From DASUFH01 sp036274645 (GTDB taxonomy: Bacteria > Acidobacteriota > Terriglobia > 20CM-2-55-15), in NCBI GenBank assembly GCA_036274645.1, contig DASUFH010000244.1:1-10728 (forward strand): 10,728 nt of DNA, written 5' to 3'. Below the pieces are notes generated by a model that was not told the origin of the DNA, did no database searches, and saw only the letters and a program-made list of their open reading frames with translations. Shown piece by piece: positions 7,060 through 10,728 of this stretch. Numbering within the stretch: the first letter of the stretch is position 1; each line of letters starts with the position of its first letter. The translations under genes and the position numbers were made by a program.

Positions 7060-8085
7060 TTACTGCTCGAAGTAGACGTCTTTGAGACAGTCTTCCGGAT
7101 CGGGATAGGGATCGTTTTCGGCGAGTTGAATGGCTTCGTCGATTTCGTTCTGAACGCGTTCCTGCACCTTGTCGATGCCCGATTTCGTGATCACGCCGGT
7201 TTCCACGAGCGCCCGCTCCAGGCGGAGGATCGGGTCCCGCTCTTCCCAGTGCGCCATCAACTCCCGCGGCACATAGGCGGCGTCGTCGTGCGCGGAATGA
7301 CCGGTCAGGCGAAATGTTTTGCACTCGATCAGCGTCGGACCCTGTCCGGCCCGCGCCCGCGCGATCGCGCGTTCGGAGGCGTCCCACACGGCCAGAACAT
7401 CGTTGCCGTCGACGATTTCGCCGGGCATGCCGTATGCCACCGCGCGATCGGCCACGTTTTCAACGGCCATTTGCCGTTCCAGCGGCGTGGAGTAGGCGTA
7501 TTGATTGTTGTTGCAGATGTACACCACCGGAAGCTTCAGCACCGAGGCCATGTTCACGCCTTCATGCCAGTCGCCCCGGCTCGTCGCGCCGTCGCCGAAA
7601 AAGCAGACGGCCACGTTGTCTTCCCCTCGGGCCTTGAACGCCAGCCCCGCGCCGGCCGCAACCGGCACATGGTCGCCAAGCATGCTGATGAACGGGATGA
7701 TGTTGAGGTCGAGATCGCCCATGTGCATGTTGGCGTCACGGCCCCGGGTCGCGCCCGTCTTCCGGCCCATGTACTGGGCCAGGATGACGCGCAGCGACAT
7801 TCCGCGAATGAGGAACGCCGCCATGTCCCGATGGGAAGGACAAATGACGTCGCTCTTCCGGAGCCCGATGCACGCTCCGGCGGCAATGGCCTCCTGGCCT
7901 CGCCCCACGTAGACGCCACCGAGAACCTTGCCCTGACGATAGAGCTTCCGTTCGATCCGGTACTCCAGCTCACGCGTGAGCTTCATGAAATAGAGCAACT
8001 GGAGCTGGAGCTCTTCAGAGGGAACCTTGAGTTCATTGATCGGACCGGACACGGGAGAAAGCGTACTGATCGTCTTCACGTTCAT
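7060..8085 (-). CDS. 2-oxo-acid dehydrogenase E1 component, alpha subunit
   Basis: Alpha subunit (341 residues) of the E1 decarboxylase; it pairs with E1-beta as alpha2beta2 and binds the diphosphate of thiamine diphosphate. The binding motif is clear: GDGATSRGD at 164-172 and the closing CNNNQYA at 191-197. Other signatures are GQEAIAAG (63-70), PSHRDMAAFLIRG (83-95), GRDANMHMGD (115-124) and the active-site loop LTGHSAHDDAAY (260-271). This loop resembles the GHxSTSDD loop of branched-chain enzymes more than the GHSMSDP of pyruvate enzymes. First gene of the E1-alpha/E1-beta/E2 operon, with a candidate promoter 35-63 nt upstream. GAGAG about 10 nt before the ATG is a weak ribosome site. Candidate names would be bkdAA or pdhA; branched-chain is favoured but not proven. 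No E3 gene is in the window. Confidence 0.95.
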   Translation of the reverse strand: MNVKTISTLSPVSGPINELKVPSEELQLQLLYFMKLTRELEYRIERKLYRQGKVLGGVYVGRGQEAIAAGACIGLRKSDVICPSHRDMAAFLIRGMSLRVILAQYMGRKTGATRGRDANMHMGDLDLNIIPFISMLGDHVPVAAGAGLAFKARGEDNVAVCFFGDGATSRGDWHEGVNMASVLKLPVVYICNNNQYAYSTPLERQMAVENVADRAVAYGMPGEIVDGNDVLAVWDASERAIARARAGQGPTLIECKTFRLTGHSAHDDAAYVPRELMAHWEERDPILRLERALVETGVITKSGIDKVQERVQNEIDEAIQLAENDPYPDPEDCLKDVYFEQ

Positions 8086-8119
8086 TCGGTTTGCTCTCGA
8101 CGGCCAAATTCAAACCGTC

Positions 8120-8148
8120 ACCATAACCCAAAGAGTTTTCCGTTTCAA
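8120..8148 (-). promoter_or_regulatory. Candidate sigma-70-type promoter of the oxo-acid dehydrogenase operon
   Basis: Read on the minus strand, TTGAAA (8143-8148, five of six bases of TTGACA) is followed after exactly 17 nt by TATGGT (8120-8125, four of six of TATAAT). Transcription would start near 8113, giving a leader of about 28 nt before the E1-alpha ATG at 8085. It lies in the 77-nt gap after the zinc-ribbon gene on the same strand. Found by eye only. Confidence 0.5.
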
Positions 8149-8162
8149 TACAGCGAAGTCAT

Positions 8163-8618
8163 TCAGAAACGAGGCTCACGGCCGCCGAATTTTTCCAGGT
8201 CCTTGAGGTCGAACGGACCGTGCGCCGGGTTTCGCTCGAATCCGCGATAAATTGTGTGGCACACATAACAGACTGTGACCGTGCCGACCAGGGAATAAAC
8301 CAGGATATCGACCACCGCCGTTACGCCCAGTGTGAGCATGGCGTAAAACGGATATCCGAAGGCAAAAAACAGAACACTGATCACCGCTCCACCGATGACG
8401 ATCGCGAGTCCCAGGTTGCGGTTGAAGTCTTTCTGAATGTAAAGACGGTCATGTCCGCACGCTGCGCAGGCGTCCACCGGTCCGCTACGCGCGAGCGACT
8501 CGGTGAGCCGCAGTGGAACGGCCTCTCGACACTGGGGACACACCAGATTCAAGCCCGTCGCCGGGGCCGTCTGTAATTCCGCTTCGCATTTTCGGCACTG
8601 CAGTATAATCGCCGCCAT
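8163..8618 (-). CDS. Small membrane protein with zinc-ribbon-like CxxC motifs, function unknown
   Basis: A 151-residue protein with four CxxC motifs: Cys8/Cys11, Cys27/Cys30, Cys51/Cys54 and Cys117/Cys120. The first two pairs form an ordinary N-terminal zinc ribbon (QCRKC...CPQC). The third (CAACGH) comes just before two hydrophobic helices (about 68-88 and 91-116), and the fourth (CYVC) directly after them. The two helices would bring pairs three and four to the same side of the membrane, making a second ribbon split by a TM hairpin. The start at 8618 is chosen because AAGGG (8623-8627) lies 4 nt upstream and the ribbon begins at once. An upstream in-frame GTG (8672) would add 18 residues. 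The ATG shares bases with the divergent plus-strand gene's ATG. No named family is recognised; role unknown. Confidence 0.75.
   Translation of the reverse strand: MAAIILQCRKCEAELQTAPATGLNLVCPQCREAVPLRLTESLARSGPVDACAACGHDRLYIQKDFNRNLGLAIVIGGAVISVLFFAFGYPFYAMLTLGVTAVVDILVYSLVGTVTVCYVCHTIYRGFERNPAHGPFDLKDLEKFGGREPRF
8604..8609 (+). promoter_or_regulatory. TATAAT -10 box placed for a leaderless transcript
   Basis: A perfect TATAAT ends 7 nt before the ATG at 8617, so the expected transcription start coincides with the A of the start codon. No Shine-Dalgarno site precedes this ATG, which fits leaderless translation. A -35 box is poor (TTCGCA at 8583-8588 with a short 15-nt spacer). The box lies inside the 5' coding part of the divergent minus-strand gene. 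Confidence 0.55.
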
Positions 8619-9129
8619 GAAGCCCTTAATCCTTATATTGCTCAGCGCTTTAACGGCAGGAGCGCAGGCCACGGGAAACGCTGCCGCGCCCTGGCTCGCC
8701 CAGTTCGCCCGTCAGGAACGCGAACGCCGCGTTCAGGAATCGACTGTGGGTAGGGTTTATACAACAGAAGATGTCCGTCGTGGCCTGACACCGCCTCCGC
8801 CGGCCCCGCGTCCCGCTGCTGCGCCTGCGAAGCCGGCAGCCGCCGAAGCCGCCAAACCGGCCTCCGCTCCGGCAAAGGAAAAGGATTGGGCCACACGACT
8901 TGCCGAGCAACGCGCCAAAGTCCGGGAACTCACGGACCGGCAGACCGCACTCGAACTTCAGGTGTCGCAATTCACGAATCAGTTCCTGGCGCCCGTCACC
9001 GACGCCAATGCGCAGCAAACCGCTCTTGCCAGACTAACCGAGGCGCAAACGAAGCTGGACGATACGAAAAAGGAGCTGAATGAAGCCCAGTCCAAGCTTC
9101 GCGAGTTGGAAGGGACGTCCCAGAAATAA
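8617..9129 (+). CDS. Exported coiled-coil protein, function unknown
   Basis: A 170-residue protein of unknown function. It begins with a short signal peptide (MKPLILILLSALTAGAQA), then a charged segment (about 26-58) containing VYTTEDVRRG, a Pro/Ala-rich linker (about 58-86), and a C-terminal helical region (about 88-167) with heptad-like spacing of Leu, Val and Ala among Lys, Glu and Gln, broken near residues 125-130. The predicted place is the periplasm. Short exported proteins with a V-Y-T-[NT]-[ED]-D motif and a coiled coil are, from memory, common in Acidobacteriota, but I know no assigned role. The ATG at 8617 is chosen because the signal peptide starts there; a longer frame upstream lacks support. 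No ribosome site is visible; see the TATAAT box. The gene ends 3 nt before the convergent tRNA-His. Confidence 0.8.
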   Translation: MKPLILILLSALTAGAQATGNAAAPWLAQFARQERERRVQESTVGRVYTTEDVRRGLTPPPPAPRPAAAPAKPAAAEAAKPASAPAKEKDWATRLAEQRAKVRELTDRQTALELQVSQFTNQFLAPVTDANAQQTALARLTEAQTKLDDTKKELNEAQSKLRELEGTSQK

Positions 9130-9132
9130 AAG

Positions 9133-9205
9133 GGTGGGCGAAGGGGTTCGAACCCTCGGCCACTGGAGCCACAATCCAGCGCTCTACCAGCTGAGCTACG
9201 CCCAC
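9133..9205 (-). tRNA. tRNA-His (anticodon GTG)
   Basis: A full cloverleaf folds on the minus strand. There is a 7-bp acceptor stem (GTGGGCG/CGCCCAC), a 4-bp D stem GCTC/GAGC with GG in the loop, and a 5-bp anticodon stem CTGGA/TCCAG with loop TTGTGGC, so the anticodon is GTG. A 5-nt variable loop is followed by T stem GAGGG/CCCTT with loop TTCGAAC. The base before position 1 (9206) gives G and the discriminator base (9133) is C. This is the G-1:C73 pair that histidyl-tRNA synthetase requires, and it confirms the identity. The CCA end is not encoded (CC then T). A TTTTATTT stretch just past the 3' end could help termination, but it falls inside the antisense of the facing CDS. Confidence 0.96.
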
Positions 9206-9225
9206 CATCAGGAGTCCAGCGCCGA

Positions 9226-9231
9226 AGTATA
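9226..9231 (-). promoter_or_regulatory. Candidate -10 box of the tRNA-His gene
   Basis: TATACT on the minus strand (five of six bases of TATAAT) would start transcription near 9219, about 13 nt before the tRNA 5' end. No good -35 hexamer is seen at 16-18 nt. The large palindrome at 9269-9403 begins only about 40 nt further upstream. Confidence 0.4.
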
Positions 9232-9268
9232 CCGCAGAAATCCTTTTTCACGTCCCAGTCCCCGCCTG

Positions 9269-9403
9269 GGTTTTCCATTGTCCATTGCCTGTTATCGATT
9301 ATGAAATGGGCCTCTTTCAATTGTTCGTTGGCCGACTTGCCGGAGCGAACAACGAAAGAGGTCCATTTCATAATCGATAACAGGCAATGGACAATGGAAA
9401 ACC
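9269..9403. repeat. 135-nt near-perfect hairpin element (MITE-like)
   Basis: The 50 nt at 9269-9318 are reverse-complemented at 9354-9403 with a single difference, g9310 opposite t9362, which is a G-U pair in one RNA strand. After a small 2x1 internal loop the stem resumes with TTGTTCG (9321-9327) against CGAACAA (9346-9352), and weaker pairing (ttggc/gccgg) closes a loop near 9333-9338. The arms are visibly more AT-rich than the surrounding genes and read GGTTTTCCATTGTCC, then ATTGCCTGTTATC. Small hairpins flank both ends: CCCAG/CTGGG at 9254-9270 and GACGGGG-TT-CCCCGTC at 9408-9423. There is no ORF inside of its own and no flanking direct repeat that I can see. It fills the gap between the tRNA and the transporter gene. 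Confidence 0.85.
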
Positions 9404-9407
9404 GGGG

Positions 9408-9423
9408 GACGGGGTTCCCCGTC
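9408..9423. repeat. Short perfect hairpin before the MFS gene
   Basis: GACGGGG (9408-9414) and CCCCGTC (9417-9423) are exact complements around TT. It lies 22 nt before the transporter ATG, where it could be an operator, part of the leader, or part of the adjacent palindromic element. A weak -10-like TAGACT (9428-9433) follows it. Confidence 0.45.
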
Positions 9424-9445
9424 GTAGTAGACTCTGCCCCCTGAA

Positions 9446-10642
9446 ATGCCCAATAACGAAGTCCGCACCGTCACCCTGCTCGGACTCGGCTTCGGTCTGG
9501 TCGGTCTCGACCGCTGGATCATCGCGCCATTGTTCCCGGCGATGGTTGCCGATCTGCATCTGGGTTATCGGGACCTGGGGAACCTTGTCGGCGTACTCGG
9601 TGTGTCCTGGGGCCTGTTTTCCGTCCTGAGTGGACGCGCGGCCGACAGCATTGGATACCGGCGGATCCTGATTCCCACGGTTCTCTCGTTCGCCGTGTTA
9701 TCCACCCTCTCGGGACTGGCTTCCGGACTGGTCGGCCTCATCATCGTTCGGGCGCTGATGGGCGCCGCGCAGGGTTCCTTCTGTCCGGTCAGCTTTGCGG
9801 CCACTGCCGCGGCTTCCGAGCCGCACCGGCGCGGATTCAATCTGGGTTTGCAGCAGTGCGGATTCGCCCTGTTCGGTCTGGGCCTCGGTCCGATTCTGGC
9901 GACCCAACTTCTGGCCGTGACGCCTTCCTGGCGCTGGGTCTACTGGATCAACGCCGCTCCCACACTCGGTCTGGGACTCCTCCTCTATTTTTTCCTGCGG
10001 GAGCCGCCCGCCGCGCCCTTATCCGTGCCGGCCGGCGGAACCGGAGATTCGTGGGGTCAGTTGTTCCGCAGCCGCAATATCGTTCTTTCCATGTTCGCGC
10101 TCATGTCGACCATGACCTGCGTGTTCGTCATGAGCGCGATGGCGCCCAGCTACCTCGAAGACTTTCTGAAACTCAGCCGTGCGGAAATGGGATTCGTGAT
10201 GTCGGCCATCGGATTCGGCGGCTTCTTCGGGCAGTTCGGGATTCCCGCGATCTCCGATCGGCTGGGCCGGCGGTGGACCGCCATTCTGAGCTTCACTGGC
10301 GCGGTAGCGGCCGTGTACGCCTTCCGCGGCGTGGGCGCCTCGCCGGGCCTGCTGGCCGCGCTGCTCTTTGCCATTGCGTTCTTCTGCCTGGGCAATGTCG
10401 CGCTGATCACCGGACCCATCGCGTCCGAGTCCGCGCCGGCCGGCCTTGTGACGTCCGCAATCGGGATCGTGGTCGGCGCCGGGGAAATCTTTGGAGGTGG
10501 CGTCGCGCCCTGGCTGGCCGGACGTATCGCGGACGCCTACGGCATCCAGAACATTCTCTACCTTGCGCTTGCGGGAGTTGCCCTGGGGGCGATCGTTTGC
10601 CTGTTTCTCCGGGAAACAGCGCCCCGCAGAGCGATGTCATGA
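9446..10642 (+). CDS. MFS transporter (12 TM segments)
   Basis: Major facilitator superfamily inner-membrane carrier, 398 residues, a normal length for the 12-TM family. The motif A loop between TM2 and TM3 is GRAADSIGYRR (63-73), and its repeat in the second half, between TM8 and TM9, is SDRLGRR (270-276). TM4 carries the motif B pattern RALMGAAQG (102-110) with Arg102. The central cytoplasmic loop is about 185-208 (REPPAAPLS...GDSWGQLFRS). The overall look (LDRW near TM1, GxLGPI, WRWVYWI) is closest to anion or organic-acid and sugar-type MFS carriers, but the substrate cannot be told. The start at 9446 is the first ATG giving a short polar N-terminus before TM1; no strong Shine-Dalgarno site precedes it. 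It stands alone on the plus strand between two palindromic elements. Confidence 0.92.
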   Translation: MPNNEVRTVTLLGLGFGLVGLDRWIIAPLFPAMVADLHLGYRDLGNLVGVLGVSWGLFSVLSGRAADSIGYRRILIPTVLSFAVLSTLSGLASGLVGLIIVRALMGAAQGSFCPVSFAATAAASEPHRRGFNLGLQQCGFALFGLGLGPILATQLLAVTPSWRWVYWINAAPTLGLGLLLYFFLREPPAAPLSVPAGGTGDSWGQLFRSRNIVLSMFALMSTMTCVFVMSAMAPSYLEDFLKLSRAEMGFVMSAIGFGGFFGQFGIPAISDRLGRRWTAILSFTGAVAAVYAFRGVGASPGLLAALLFAIAFFCLGNVALITGPIASESAPAGLVTSAIGIVVGAGEIFGGGVAPWLAGRIADAYGIQNILYLALAGVALGAIVCLFLRETAPRRAMS

Positions 10643-10643
10643 T

Positions 10644-10728
10644 GGGGACGGGAAAAGGGGGACAGACCCCTAATAATTCGCCCGAAAAATATTTCAGTAG
10701 TTCAAGATCGCCCCGGGCGAATTATTAG
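10644..10728. repeat. REP/RAYT-type palindromic element cut by the window edge
   Basis: CTAATAATTCGCCCG (10670-10684) is exactly reverse-complemented at 10714-10728, the last bases of the window, around a 29-nt AT-richer loop. The left side continues outward as AAAAGGGGGACAGACCCC (10653-10670). From memory this G-run/GACAGACC pattern is typical of REP-like palindromes tied to RAYT transposases in GC-rich bacteria. The right arm probably continues outside the window. It starts a few bases after the MFS stop codon, so it may also act as that gene's 3' hairpin. Confidence 0.7.

Noticed and set aside
7054..8250. Plus-strand open frame (398 codons) opposite E1-alpha
   Set aside because: The opposite strand encodes an unmistakable E1-alpha. 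The plus frame has no recognisable domain and crosses the promoter and the zinc-ribbon gene end.
4684..9423. Possible CRISPR array or tandem repeats
   Set aside because: The repeats are single inverted pairs of different sequence, not regularly spaced direct repeats with spacers.
9133..9423. Integrated element at the tRNA-His gene
   Set aside because: There is no integrase, no repeated tRNA end and no att-like direct repeat; only the palindromic element lies nearby, on the 5' side of the tRNA.
9856..10728. Plus-strand open frame within and beyond the MFS gene, reaching the window edge
   Set aside because: It is the +1 frame of the MFS gene, Arg-rich with no membrane segments, and its tail reads through the palindromic repeat.

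Overview
This is a GC-rich bacterial chromosomal window. The gene mix is typical of Acidobacteriota (Solibacter/Bryobacter-like soil lineages): secreted carbohydrate esterases, a compact E1-alpha/E1-beta/E2 oxo-acid dehydrogenase operon, a small periplasmic coiled-coil protein with a VYTTEDV motif, and several unrelated palindromic repeat families between genes. The phylum is inferred from gene flavour, because no rRNA or other marker gene is present.

Layout. Bases 1-376 hold no confident gene, only a strong 15-bp hairpin (261-297). Bases 377-4595 (minus strand) are a three-gene cluster of predicted exported esterases. In transcription order these are an SGNH/GDSL esterase (4595-3726), a second SGNH/GDSL esterase whose GTG start overlaps the previous stop by 4 nt (3729-2821), and a two-domain alpha/beta hydrolase with a CE15-like front half (2773-377). 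They probably act together to remove acetyl or other ester groups from plant cell-wall polysaccharides. A 106-nt inverted-repeat element (4684-4789) lies upstream of this cluster.

Bases 4825-8085 (minus strand) are a tight operon for a 2-oxo-acid dehydrogenase complex: E1-alpha, then E1-beta, then the lipoyl-bearing E2. A plausible sigma-70-type promoter lies at 8120-8148. No E3 (dihydrolipoamide dehydrogenase) gene is in the window, so E3 must be encoded elsewhere. Bases 8163-8618 (minus strand) encode a small membrane protein with four CxxC motifs. It is divergent from, and shares its start-codon bases with, a plus-strand exported coiled-coil protein (8617-9129). That second gene has a TATAAT box placed so that its mRNA would be leaderless.

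A tRNA-His(GTG) gene (minus strand, 9133-9205) faces the coiled-coil gene with only 3 nt between them. Next comes a 135-nt near-perfect hairpin (9269-9403), then a 12-TM MFS transporter (plus strand, 9446-10642). The right edge cuts through a palindromic element of the REP/RAYT kind (from about 10644).

I see no CRISPR array, transposase, phage gene or defence system, and nothing that is clearly a new multi-gene system. The items most worth a second look are the hydrolase fusion whose second domain lacks a catalytic His, the zinc-ribbon protein whose second CxxC pair is split by a TM hairpin, the overlapping divergent starts with a leaderless promoter, and the palindromic repeat families.
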